A stretch of DNA of 64,000 nucleotides from Pedobacter montanisoli. GTDB lineage: Bacteria > Bacteroidota > Bacteroidia > Sphingobacteriales > Sphingobacteriaceae. The notes below the pieces were generated by a model. It was not told the DNA's origin. It saw only the letters and a program-made list of their open reading frames with translations, and did no database searches. Position 1 is the first letter of the stretch, and each line of letters opens with the position of its first letter. Below are positions 53,118 through 61,900 of this stretch, piece by piece. The DNA lies in contig NZ_JALGBH010000002.1 in NCBI RefSeq assembly GCF_022809115.1, positions 1,305,543 through 1,369,542 on the forward strand, written 5' to 3'. A program made the position numbers and the translations under genes.

Positions 53118-53536
53118 TATTTCGATTCAACATATTTTACAAAATTGTTCAAGATAGATTGCCATCCCGCTTTCTGAAACTCAGGATCATTCTCTGTTTC
53201 GGGATCAAAGTTGGTTGCTAAATGGGTTTTTCCATCTTTTTCGGTAAACAAGGTGGTTGCCTGCCTGCCATCGCCCATGGTGTAGGTAATTTCCTGGTGT
53301 GGTATTACGCTGTCGTAAATCCCTTCAAAGTCAAAACCAAAGCTGCCGTCTTTAGCTTCCATCCTATTTTTAAATTTGCCACCAACTCTCAAATCGTTTT
53401 CACTACTTGGCGTATGCCAATTAGGATCAGCGGTGTTCCATTGCATAATGTCGCTTGGCGTATTCCAAGCCTCCCATACTTTTGCTACGGGAGCATTCAC
53501 AGTTGCTTCTACCGTAATTTTTGATAATTGTGTCAT
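53117..53536 (-). CDS. SRPBCC (AHSA1-like) domain protein
   Basis: This 139-residue SRPBCC protein starts KITVEATVNAPVAKVWEAWN and has WNTADPNWHTPSSENDLRVG and FEGIYDSVIPHQEITYTMGD, all typical of the AHSA1-type ligand-binding fold. It heads the minus-strand cluster with the DoxX-like, second SRPBCC and VOC genes and is divergent from the GlxA-type regulator, which may control it. A TATCTTTG box lies at 53563-53570 on the minus strand, 26 bp upstream. Confidence 0.87.
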   Translation of the reverse strand: MTQLSKITVEATVNAPVAKVWEAWNTPSDIMQWNTADPNWHTPSSENDLRVGGKFKNRMEAKDGSFGFDFEGIYDSVIPHQEITYTMGDGRQATTLFTEKDGKTHLATNFDPETENDPEFQKAGWQSILNNFVKYVESK

Positions 53537-53668
53537 TCTTTTTTTAGATTGATTTGATATTTCAAAGATACGCTGGCGATTAAAACCATAGCTATTGCGA
53601 AAACGACAAATAAAGGGGCAATTGTGACAAAATAATCTTTACCTTGTAGTTCCATAAGATATATTGAT

Positions 53669-54646
53669 ATGCAGATTTCTGTTTTTGTGCCTGAGTATGG
53701 GGCAATTGAAGCCGTAACTCCACCTTTTAGAACATTTCATACCGCCAATGAGTTTTTAACCGCCTTTGGTAAAAAACCTGTTTTCAAAGTAGAATATGTA
53801 GGTTTGAACGAATATGTACCCGCCAACAATGGCGAATATATGATCAAAACCAATCGTTTGCTCAAGGATGTAACTGAAACAGACCTGTTGATCATACCAC
53901 CCACCTTTGGCGATACTACTAAAGGTATCAAAGCCAATGCAGAAGCTATTCCCTATTTTAAAAAATTGCATGATCAAGGAACAAGCCTCGCCAGCTTGTG
54001 TATCGGGGCTTTCCTTTTAGCCGAAACAGGTTTACTCAATGGCAAAAAATGTTCTACGCACTGGGCCTATATCAATGAGTTTAAAGAAAGATACCCAAAT
54101 GTGGGCGTAGAAGATGGAGCCATCATTACAGAACATGATAATATTTACAGCAGTGGCGGCGCAAGCAGCTTGTGGAATTTAATCTTATACTTGGTCGAAA
54201 AATACGCAGACAGAGAAATTGCCGTAATGGTTTCAAAATACTTTGCATTGGATATCGGAAGAGATAGTCAATCGCAATTTGCCATCTTCAAAGGTCAAAG
54301 AAACCATGGCGATGAGGATATCCAAAAAGTACAGGATTATATCGAACAAAACTATAGCGATAAAATATCCATAGAAATTTTAGCCAGATTAATCAATTCT
54401 GGCCGCAGAACTTTCGAAAGAAGATTTAAAGAGGCTACCAATAACACCCCATTAGAATACATACAGCGAGTAAGGATAGAAGCCGCTAAAACTTTTTTCG
54501 AAGCCTCGAGAAAGAATGTGACCGAAATCATGTTTGATGTAGGTTATACCGATACCAAATCATTTAGAGACACCTTTAAAAAACTTACAGGACTTACACC
54601 TATTGAGTATAGGAATAAATTTGCAAAGTTATTTAATGAGGTTTAG
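53669..54646 (+). CDS. GlxA-type AraC regulator with DJ-1/PfpI domain
   Basis: The 325-residue regulator has an N-terminal DJ-1/PfpI-like domain (residues 1-180), in which LASLCIGAFLLAETGLLNGK holds the nucleophile-elbow cysteine and CSTHWAYINEF follows. A C-terminal AraC domain has two helix-turn-helix parts: INSGRRTFERRFKEATNN and EIMFDVGYTDTKSFRDTFKK. GlxA-like proteins sense small metabolites. It is divergent from the SRPBCC/DoxX/VOC cluster, which is its likely target. Confidence 0.9.
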   Translation: MQISVFVPEYGAIEAVTPPFRTFHTANEFLTAFGKKPVFKVEYVGLNEYVPANNGEYMIKTNRLLKDVTETDLLIIPPTFGDTTKGIKANAEAIPYFKKLHDQGTSLASLCIGAFLLAETGLLNGKKCSTHWAYINEFKERYPNVGVEDGAIITEHDNIYSSGGASSLWNLILYLVEKYADREIAVMVSKYFALDIGRDSQSQFAIFKGQRNHGDEDIQKVQDYIEQNYSDKISIEILARLINSGRRTFERRFKEATNNTPLEYIQRVRIEAAKTFFEASRKNVTEIMFDVGYTDTKSFRDTFKKLTGLTPIEYRNKFAKLFNEV

Positions 54647-54810
54647 GAATAGTTTGGAATACAATATAAATTATTGTTTATTTTAACCTGAAGATTCACC
54701 GTTTATTTAGATAGAATTTGCAAAAAATCAAATACATGAAGCCATATCTAAAGAATATTCAATATTTTAGCTTAGGAAAACTTAAGACATATAAAATTAG
54801 AAATACTTTA

Positions 54811-55845
54811 ATGAGAATAACGCTACTTTTCTTGATGGTTCTTATGTGCATTAGCTGCAAAAAGAACGATACCACCAAACCTTTGCTACCATCTGTTTCT
54901 TCTATAAAAATTGAAAATAACGAATCAAATATAGCTCTTGGAAAGACACTACAGATAAAACCTTCTCATTTACCAAGTAATGCTGCTAAACCCGAGTATG
55001 AATGGTCATCTAGTAATTATAATATTTTATATGTAGAAAATGGAACTGTGTATGCACGCGCCCTTGGAAGTGCAATAATAACTGCAAAAGTTAAAAATAG
55101 TGATATTTATGCCGAATATAAGCTGACTGTGGTACCCGATGCAATTTTAATTATAAATTTGGATAAGACACAGATCAAATTGACGGTAAATGAACAAGAA
55201 AAAATAACTCCATCAATTCTTCCTTTGGCTGCTCAGGGCGCTACGCTTAAATGGACTTCATCAAATCCTTCAGTTGCTCAGGTTACGTCCGCAGGTTTAG
55301 TAAGCGCCTTATCACCTGGAAATGCTGTAATTACAGCTGCAAGCGAAGATGGAAAAGTAACAGCCAAAAGCAATGTAGAAGTGATACCAGAGGTATTGTA
55401 TTCAAGCCAAATTTTTACTAAGATAAAGAGTGAGCTGCTAGATGCACTTATATTATACAATGAGCAACAAGGCAAATCATTGTCTCAAGAACTTAAAGCA
55501 GGAAAAACGGGTTACATTGTTATGGCCAAATCTGCCATAGAAGATACTTATATCACAACCACTCCAGGATATGTTGAAGCCATGTTCAGTAATTTGAAGA
55601 TGCCAGCCGGCGACGTGCTTAAAATCAATTCTAACTTTTATATGGAGCTTTTTCCTAATACATCTAGAATGGGAATATTATTACTGGAAATCAATTTTCT
55701 ACAAAAGAACTGGGAAATCAAAGGGACTCGGACAAAGGTTTATAGCTTTAAATATTCAGACAATGTCACTTTGGCTGAGCTTAAGGCAATTATTGATGAA
55801 AATGTCGCCGATGTTAGGAGGTATGTTAATACTGGATCTTACTAA
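54811..55845 (+). CDS. Lipoprotein with two bacterial Ig-like (BIG_2) domains
   Basis: From the ATG at 54811 the product has 344 residues with a lipoprotein signal (TLLFLMVLMCISC, C16 then KKND). Longer in-frame starts at 54736 and TTG 54718 would put a polar segment first. Two Ig-like domains follow: the first ends GSAIITAKVKNSDIYAEYKL, the second has LKWTSSNPSVAQVTSAGLV and PGNAVITAASEDGKV. The C-terminal 130 residues are unrecognised. It is probably a surface protein for binding or adhesion. Confidence 0.78.
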   Translation: MRITLLFLMVLMCISCKKNDTTKPLLPSVSSIKIENNESNIALGKTLQIKPSHLPSNAAKPEYEWSSSNYNILYVENGTVYARALGSAIITAKVKNSDIYAEYKLTVVPDAILIINLDKTQIKLTVNEQEKITPSILPLAAQGATLKWTSSNPSVAQVTSAGLVSALSPGNAVITAASEDGKVTAKSNVEVIPEVLYSSQIFTKIKSELLDALILYNEQQGKSLSQELKAGKTGYIVMAKSAIEDTYITTTPGYVEAMFSNLKMPAGDVLKINSNFYMELFPNTSRMGILLLEINFLQKNWEIKGTRTKVYSFKYSDNVTLAELKAIIDENVADVRRYVNTGSY

Positions 55846-55913
55846 ATTCAGCTACCTCAAACACAAACGCTTCTCTTAAGACCTAGCTATCTGTTAAATT
55901 AAAACTACTATAA

Positions 55914-55945
55914 ACAAAAAAAGCAGCTCCTTTCAGAACTGCTTT
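55914..55945 (-). terminator. Terminator of tRNA-His
   Basis: On the minus strand AAAGCAG pairs with CTGCTTT around TTCTGAAAGGAG and ends in TTTTTTTG. It lies 11 bp after the tRNA and resembles the terminators at 50774 and 51830. Confidence 0.8.
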
Positions 55946-55956
55946 TAAAACTGGTG

Positions 55957-56031
<75 letters not shown>

Positions 56032-56046
56032 GTGTTTTTGAGGCTA

Positions 56047-56077
56047 CAAAAATAGAAATATATCATAACATATCAAA
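56047..56077 (-). promoter_or_regulatory. TTTG-N19-TATTTTTG promoter of tRNA-His
   Basis: On the minus strand a -33 TTTG (56077-56074) is followed after 19 bases by TATTTTTG (56054-56047), a perfect match to the Bacteroidota TTTG / TAnnTTTG consensus. The tRNA starts 15 bases downstream. Confidence 0.7.
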
Positions 56078-56206
56078 TATTTTTGAAAAATTTTAAGCTA
56101 TAGGCCGGCAATACCTTTATCTTCAACATATTAAAAACTTTGTTTTTTTCACCTTTAGCTGCTATTCTGTTTTTAGCCAGTAAAAAGTTAGTTTTGTAAG
56201 CAAACT

Positions 56207-56680
56207 ATGATTGAAATTTATACAGACGGTGCAGCAAGCGGTAATCCCGGACCCGGTGGATATGGCGTGATATTACGATCGGGCAAACATTATAAAGAAC
56301 TTAGCGGAGGTTTTAGGCTTACCACCAACAACCGCATGGAACTGCTGGCTGTAATTGTAGGTTTAAAAGCTTTAAAAACTACCGGACATCAGGTCACGAT
56401 TTTTTCTGATAGTAAGTACGTAGTAGATTCTGTTGAAAAGAAATGGGTATTTGGCTGGGTGCAAAAAGGTTTTGCAGGGAAAAAGAACAAAGATCTGTGG
56501 ATACAATACTTAGCACTGCATAAATTACACCAGATCAGATTTGTATGGATTAAAGGCCACAACGAACATCCAGAGAATGAACGTTGTGACCGTTTAGCAG
56601 TTGCCGCCTCTCAAGACAAAGCCAACTGGGCTATAGACCAGGCTTTTGAGCAGGAAAGGAACAATAACGCGCTGTTATAA
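56207..56680 (+). CDS. rnhA: Ribonuclease HI
   Basis: The 157-residue enzyme cuts RNA in RNA-DNA hybrids. The DEDD active site is complete: D7 in [13 protein letters not shown]45 in [10 protein letters not shown]68 in IFSDSKYV and D128 in ERCDRLAV, with H118 in [10 protein letters not shown]. Length is normal. A TAGTTTTG element at 56189-56196 is a probable -7 box, 10 bp before the ATG. Its 3' end overlaps the convergent fbp gene by six bases. Confidence 0.96.
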   Translation: MIEIYTDGAASGNPGPGGYGVILRSGKHYKELSGGFRLTTNNRMELLAVIVGLKALKTTGHQVTIFSDSKYVVDSVEKKWVFGWVQKGFAGKKNKDLWIQYLALHKLHQIRFVWIKGHNEHPENERCDRLAVAASQDKANWAIDQAFEQERNNNALL

Positions 56681-57697
56681 TTTTTTTACCGGCGAAAACT
56701 CAGCCATGAATTCTTCTGCTTTTTTAACCATTTTAGGGGAACCTATAAAAATGGACGTTCTTTGGTGCAATTCGGTTGGGTTAATATCCAGTATCCTGTT
56801 TAAACCATCAGAAGCCATACCGCCCGCCTGCTCTATGATAAAAGCCATAGGATTACACTCATACAATAAGCGCAGTTTACCTTTTGGCGAAGCAGCCGTT
56901 GTAGGATAAATATAAATTCCGCCTTTGATCAGGTTTCTGTGAATGTCTGCTACCATTGAACCGATATATCTCGAGGTATAAGGCCTTCTGGTTTCTTTAT
57001 CTTCTACCTGCGCATATTTAAGGTATTTCTTTACGCCTTCCGGGAAATGTACATAGTTACCTTCATTAATTGAATAGATTACACCATCTTCTGGCACTTT
57101 CATTTTTGGATGCGATAAACAAAACTCTCCTATAGATGGATCTAACGTAAAACCATTTACGCCTTTTCCGGTAGTGTAAACCAACATGGTTGATGAACCA
57201 TAGATTACATAACCCGCAGCCACCTGTTCAGTACCTTTTTGCAATACATCATCAATAGTAGCCAATCCTTCTGTTGATTTACGACGGTAGATAGAAAAAA
57301 TAGTTCCTACCGCCACGTTTACATCAATGTTAGATGAACCATCCAAAGGATCGATACAAACAATGTACCGGGCATTTTTTGATACCGGCGAATCTATCGG
57401 TACAAAATCATCTTCCTCTTCTGTAGCAACAATACAGCACTCTCCCCCGCTTCTTAAAGCTGATATAAACTGGTCGTTGGCATATACATCCAACTTCTTC
57501 TGGCCTTCGCCCTGTATGTTAGTTGTACCTGCATCGCCCAAAATATCTACCAGTCCGGCTTTATTTACTTCACGGTTTACAATTTTTGCCGCAATACCAA
57601 TATCTCTTAATAATCTCGAAAGCTCGCCTTTAGCGTATGGAAAATCTGCTTGTTTCTCTATGATAAACTGCCCCAGCGTGGTTATACCTGACATCAT
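56675..57697 (-). CDS. fbp: Fructose-1,6-bisphosphatase class 1
   Basis: The 340-residue gluconeogenic enzyme splits phosphate from fructose-1,6-bisphosphate. Metal-site motifs are clear: [12 protein letters not shown] and [19 protein letters not shown], plus the substrate region [16 protein letters not shown] and [20 protein letters not shown]. The C-terminus [10 protein letters not shown] is the family ending. It follows the small phosphodiesterase gene by 21 bp and its stop overlaps that of rnhA. Confidence 0.96.
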   Translation of the reverse strand: MMSGITTLGQFIIEKQADFPYAKGELSRLLRDIGIAAKIVNREVNKAGLVDILGDAGTTNIQGEGQKKLDVYANDQFISALRSGGECCIVATEEEDDFVPIDSPVSKNARYIVCIDPLDGSSNIDVNVAVGTIFSIYRRKSTEGLATIDDVLQKGTEQVAAGYVIYGSSTMLVYTTGKGVNGFTLDPSIGEFCLSHPKMKVPEDGVIYSINEGNYVHFPEGVKKYLKYAQVEDKETRRPYTSRYIGSMVADIHRNLIKGGIYIYPTTAASPKGKLRLLYECNPMAFIIEQAGGMASDGLNRILDINPTELHQRTSIFIGSPKMVKKAEEFMAEFSPVKKL

Positions 57698-57718
57698 ATA
57701 CTTAGTGTATTTTTTACG

Positions 57719-58210
57719 TTATCTATTCCCTAGTTCTATGACCGCTAAGGTATGTATTTTTTCTTCTGAAATGCAAAAGCGAATCAAAGTTCTTTTTTTA
57801 TGCCAACCATGTTTTCCGGCAGCACCGGGGTTAATATGAAGACATTTAATTTTATCATCATATATCACCTTTAAGATGTGCGAATGTCCGCAAATAAAAA
57901 GCTGCGGAGGCTTAGTGTAAATTTCCGGCTTCACCAAAGAAGAATATCGTCCCGGATAACCGCCTATGTGGGTCATCCATACGTCCACGTCTTCGCACAT
58001 GAACCTGTTATGCTCCGGAAACTGCTGTCTGATATCTTGTGTATCGATGTTTCCATACACACCGCGTAAAGGCTTAAAGGCGGCTAGAGGTTCGGCAACA
58101 TCAGGCCCAAAATCACCTGCATGCCAGATCTCATCGCAATCCTCAAAATGCCTGAAAACCGCATCATCCAAGAAACCATGCGTATCAGAAAGTAGTCCTA
58201 TTTTTTTCAT
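57719..58210 (-). CDS. YfcE/MJ0936-type metallophosphoesterase
   Basis: A 163-residue calcineurin-like phosphodiesterase of the small YfcE/MJ0936 type. Metal-binding residues are in LLSDTHGFLDD, WHAGDFG, GVYGNIDTQDIRQ (GN-D), MTHIGGYPG and CGHSHILKV. It probably cleaves phosphodiesters; the physiological substrate is unknown. It is co-directed with fbp (21 bp gap) and has a promoter-like TTG-N21-TAATTTTG just upstream. Confidence 0.88.
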   Translation of the reverse strand: MKKIGLLSDTHGFLDDAVFRHFEDCDEIWHAGDFGPDVAEPLAAFKPLRGVYGNIDTQDIRQQFPEHNRFMCEDVDVWMTHIGGYPGRYSSLVKPEIYTKPPQLFICGHSHILKVIYDDKIKCLHINPGAAGKHGWHKKRTLIRFCISEEKIHTLAVIELGNR

Positions 58211-58235
58211 CAGGTTTTTATTTTGCCCTTTAAAG

Positions 58236-58267
58236 CAAAATTATGACTATTTCTCTTGTTTACTCAA
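58236..58267 (-). promoter_or_regulatory. Promoter-like TTG-N21-TAATTTTG before phosphodiesterase-fbp
   Basis: On the minus strand TTG (58267-58265) is followed after 21 bases by TAATTTTG (58243-58236), matching the Bacteroidota -33/-7 pattern. It overlaps the end of the LuxR-type regulator gene and lies 25 bp before the phosphodiesterase ATG. Confidence 0.4.
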
Positions 58268-58834
58268 CAAATAAATAAGTTGCGAGAAGTTGTTCAACTT
58301 GTAGCGATGTAAGATATTGCGGCGATGCGTGTTTACGGTATCTTTACTGATAAATAATTTCTCGGCCGCTTGCTTTGACGATAAACCATCAGCAATCAAT
58401 GCCACAATCTCCCTTTCACGCTTTGATAATTCTATTACAACCTGCGGATGGTCTTTTTGTCTCTGATAATAATTATGCATAGCCATATGTACCGCCACCA
58501 AAAGCTGCTTATTGAGATAAGGTTTTGATACGTACATAACCGGCTTTACATTAAAAGCCTGTTTTAAGGTAGAAGCATCCACATAAGCTGAGAGGAAAAT
58601 AATCTCACACTGGTATTGCTCTACTAAATTGGCTGCAAGCTCAATGCCTGTGGTATTTCCTTTAAGGTTAATATCGCAAATAGCAACTTTAGGAGGCTCT
58701 GACAAGCTGGAGCAAAACTTTAATGCACTTTGGGCCGATGGCCAGGTTTCCAATACCTCGAACCCTTCATCTGTTAGAAATTCTGCAATTTCTTCGGCGG
58801 TTATCAATTCATCTTCAACAATAAGGATACTCAA
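58247..58834 (-). CDS. LuxR-type response regulator
   Basis: The 195-residue regulator has a receiver domain with the phospho-acceptor aspartate in VAICDINLKGNTTGIEL (about residue 54) and FLSAYVD plus YVSKPYLN, then a LuxR helix-turn-helix with LSKREREIVALIADGLSSKQ and ISKDTVNTHRRNILHR. It lies 10 bp after the TPR histidine kinase gene on the same strand, so the pair is one two-component system. The signal and targets are unknown. Confidence 0.93.
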   Translation of the reverse strand: MSILIVEDELITAEEIAEFLTDEGFEVLETWPSAQSALKFCSSLSEPPKVAICDINLKGNTTGIELAANLVEQYQCEIIFLSAYVDASTLKQAFNVKPVMYVSKPYLNKQLLVAVHMAMHNYYQRQKDHPQVVIELSKREREIVALIADGLSSKQAAEKLFISKDTVNTHRRNILHRYKLNNFSQLIYLLSKQEK

Positions 58835-58844
58835 AATCTAAAAT

Positions 58845-61016
58845 TTAATTGTTCTTAAAAACGATTGTATATTTTGTTCCGGCAGCCTGCTGCACATCTA
58901 GCGTACCTTCAAGTTGTTTTACTAAGGTACGGATTAAGCGCAATCCAAACGAAGTTGAACTTTTATGAGTCTGGTCGGCCTCAGACTGTACATTTATTCC
59001 ATTATCTGCCACAATTAACCGGGTTTGCTCAACCTGATCTTGCAACATACTTATCTTAATCTCTGGATTTTCCTGTCCTTTAAACGCATGTTTAAAGCTA
59101 TTGCTGATCAATTCGTTTATAATTAAACCTATCGGGATAGCTTGATCCAAATCAAAAGTCTGATCCGGCATGTCAATAGAAGTTTTAATTACCTCTGCTT
59201 TATAGCCATAACTTTCTGCAAGCGCATTGCTTAAATTTCTAACATAATCTCCAATATGGATAGAAGCCAGATTATCATTCAGATAAAGTTTTTGGTGTAT
59301 AAGTGCCATGGCATCAACACGCAACTTACCTTCTTCCAGTGCATCTTTGGCTTTTTCATCCTCTACCTTATTGCTTTGCAAGGATAGCAAAGCAGATATA
59401 ACCTGAAGATTATTTTTAACACGATGATGTTGCTCTCTAACCAAGGTCTCAATCTGGTTGTTTTTTACCACCAACACTTCTGCATTATGTTTTTTGGCAA
59501 GATAATTTTTATAAACGATACCTATGATTGCCAGGAACAGAATCAGTACAATAGCTAAAAACCATATCTGTAACCGATGCTTACTCAGGGCTATTTTTTG
59601 CAATTGATTTTCTTTACCAGCTAAAGCCAGTTCATTGTTCTTTTTCTCTATTTCATATTTGTTTTGCAGCTTAAGTGCATTTACAATTTTTCCTTCTGTT
59701 AAGAGCGTATCCTGCATAGCTGCATAATGAGCCTGATATTGATACGCTTTATCCAGATCACCATTTTCTTTATAGAACCGGGCCAAACGCAGGTAATTAT
59801 CTTTCTTTTTCTCTCCGTTCTCGGTCTGTAAAAACTCCAGTCCTTTTAAAAGTAATTGTTCAGCTTCTGCTTTATGCCCTGTTTTCAGTTTTAGGGTTCC
59901 CAAAACGTTCATGGTTGAGGCCAAATCGTAACTCGAATTCAGATTACGTCTTATAGCTAATGCCCGTTGCAGCAATTGTTCGGCATTTTCATAATCCTTT
60001 TTATGATCCAGCAAAAAGTTTCCATAGTTATGTAAGCTCATGGCCAAGCCCCTCTGCTCTTTATTTTGCTCAAAAGCACTGATGGCCTGCTGGAAAAAGT
60101 ATGGAACAGAATCCAGGTTTTTATTTAAATCGATATAAGAAATGGCCAGATTTGAATAATTATTGCCAATGGAGCTATATTGTTTCAGAGGAATAGAAAT
60201 TTGTAAGGCTTTTCTATAATATTGGATACTTTTCTCATAATCTTTCATCATTCTTAAGATCAGTCCAATATTATTGTACGATTGCAATAAACCTATTTTA
60301 TCATTTAAACTTTCTTTTATAGCCAAACCTTTTAAATGAACAGCCATTGCCTCTTCATAACGTGCCAATTGTGATAAAGCATTGGCCTTATTCATTAAAG
60401 CTGTAGCCAAAGTAGGTTTCAGCCTAAATTTTTCGGCCAAAGCAATCATTTTATCTGAATTTTTAACTGATTCCTCGAACTTCCCTGTTTGTCTTAGCAA
60501 AACAGCAAGTCCGTTGTAAATGCTTATAGTCTCAAATTCAAAATCGCCTTTCTCGCTTAATTTTAGGGCTTGTGTATAATCTTGTTCAGCCAGTTGAACG
60601 TTGCCTAAAGACACATAATTCCGTCCGCGATGTGCCAAAGCAGTAATTATAGCCTTGGTATCATTCTTCTTCTCAGCCAGTTGAAGGGCCAGATTGTCAA
60701 ACTCTATCCCTGTGCCATATTTGTTCTGACGAGTGTATGTATTGGCAAGTTGCATACTGGTATTGATCATACCGCTTGTATCTGCGAGTTGCTGAAAATA
60801 ATTGAACGATTGCTGGGCATCGGCTATGATATTCTCATATTGCTGAACAGGCCACGATTTACTACGTTGCAGATAAAGACCAGCCCTTTTCTGTATGCCC
60901 GAAGCATTTTCTATAGCATTAGTTAAGCTATCGATGATTTTGGTCTGTCCTTTACTTTTAAACAAGCAAATAACCATAAAAATAAGCAAGCACAAGATCA
61001 GCTTTGGATACTTCAT
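58845..61016 (-). CDS. TPR-containing HisKA_2 sensor histidine kinase
   Basis: The 723-residue kinase has a signal or anchor segment, about ten tetratricopeptide repeats (residues 60-420; for example YNNIGLILRMMKDYEKSIQY and ALAIRRNLNSSYDLASTMNV), a membrane helix (about 482-502), and a HisKA_2 domain with the phospho-histidine in REQHHRVKNNLQVISALLSL. The ATPase part has PIGLIINELISNSFKHAF and SFGLRLIRTL. This plan is common in Bacteroidota. The TPR part is predicted to be periplasmic and to sense a protein or peptide. It precedes the LuxR-type regulator. Confidence 0.92.
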   Translation of the reverse strand: MKYPKLILCLLIFMVICLFKSKGQTKIIDSLTNAIENASGIQKRAGLYLQRSKSWPVQQYENIIADAQQSFNYFQQLADTSGMINTSMQLANTYTRQNKYGTGIEFDNLALQLAEKKNDTKAIITALAHRGRNYVSLGNVQLAEQDYTQALKLSEKGDFEFETISIYNGLAVLLRQTGKFEESVKNSDKMIALAEKFRLKPTLATALMNKANALSQLARYEEAMAVHLKGLAIKESLNDKIGLLQSYNNIGLILRMMKDYEKSIQYYRKALQISIPLKQYSSIGNNYSNLAISYIDLNKNLDSVPYFFQQAISAFEQNKEQRGLAMSLHNYGNFLLDHKKDYENAEQLLQRALAIRRNLNSSYDLASTMNVLGTLKLKTGHKAEAEQLLLKGLEFLQTENGEKKKDNYLRLARFYKENGDLDKAYQYQAHYAAMQDTLLTEGKIVNALKLQNKYEIEKKNNELALAGKENQLQKIALSKHRLQIWFLAIVLILFLAIIGIVYKNYLAKKHNAEVLVVKNNQIETLVREQHHRVKNNLQVISALLSLQSNKVEDEKAKDALEEGKLRVDAMALIHQKLYLNDNLASIHIGDYVRNLSNALAESYGYKAEVIKTSIDMPDQTFDLDQAIPIGLIINELISNSFKHAFKGQENPEIKISMLQDQVEQTRLIVADNGINVQSEADQTHKSSTSFGLRLIRTLVKQLEGTLDVQQAAGTKYTIVFKNN

Positions 61017-61073
61017 TTTTATTTAGTTCAGGTTTATTTGATATAAAAATAACAGGTATTCTCTAAACTAGGA

Positions 61074-61781
61074 TTAAAATATCAAAAAGAAATCGCTAAG
61101 TAAGGCTTGGTAGGCAGTTGTGTACTGATTTTGGACTTCATAAATGTAAAAATCGCTGTGATGAACAAGGCTGCTTTCTTTTCCCAAGCAAACTATTTTT
61201 CTGATTTCGGGCTTGCTCTGATCAGAATGTATTGAAACGATCTGATTTACAAACAAACCAATTTCTACACTTTCATTTATAACAAAATCTGCCTGTTTGG
61301 GTGGTAAAATGAACCAGAATTTACCCTTTTCGCTCAATAAAAATGCTGTTTTGGCAACCAGATCTTTAAAAAATTGAAAACTGGCATGCCTGGCTACTTC
61401 TTTTTTGAAATTGGCATTTTTAAAATCATTCACAAAGTACGGTGGATTAGATACGATCAGATCAAACTTTTCAGGGCTCAAATAATCTTCTATCGCGGTG
61501 CAATGAGCAGTCATTCGCTCTTTAAAAGGAGAATGCATGAAATTATTGCTGGCTGTACCTGCGGCATCCTGATCTATTTCAACGGCTTCTACCTTTGCAT
61601 CTGCAAATCTTTGGGCAAGCATAAGTGCTAACACGCCAGTACCGGTGCCGATATCCAAAATACGCTTAGGACTTTCGCTTTGCGCTAAAGCTGCCAGCAA
61701 AACACCATCTGTGTTTATTTTCATAGCGCAACCGCTCTGATCAACTTCAAACTGTTTAAACTTGAAAATATTTTTACGCAC
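61074..61781 (-). CDS. tRNA1(Val) (adenine37-N6)-methyltransferase TrmN6-like
   Basis: The 235-residue SAM-dependent methyltransferase has the binding motif ILDIGTGTGVLALMLAQR and the catalytic IVSNPPYF that marks N6-adenine methylases. The N-terminal KFKQFEVDQSGCAMKINTDG and the overall length match YfiC/TrmN6, which methylates A37 in tRNA-Val. The relationship to other small rRNA/protein methylases cannot be excluded. It stands alone between the kinase gene and purL. Confidence 0.85.
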   Translation of the reverse strand: MRKNIFKFKQFEVDQSGCAMKINTDGVLLAALAQSESPKRILDIGTGTGVLALMLAQRFADAKVEAVEIDQDAAGTASNNFMHSPFKERMTAHCTAIEDYLSPEKFDLIVSNPPYFVNDFKNANFKKEVARHASFQFFKDLVAKTAFLLSEKGKFWFILPPKQADFVINESVEIGLFVNQIVSIHSDQSKPEIRKIVCLGKESSLVHHSDFYIYEVQNQYTTAYQALLSDFFLIF

Positions 61782-61900
61782 AAAGTGGAAATAAAGGTTT
61801 CACAAAAAACTCCTCCAAATTAAAAAAAGCCAAACATATTACCCTATTTTCATGGCAGTTTTAAATTATAAACCGTAAATTTGCAGTTCAAAATACAAGC

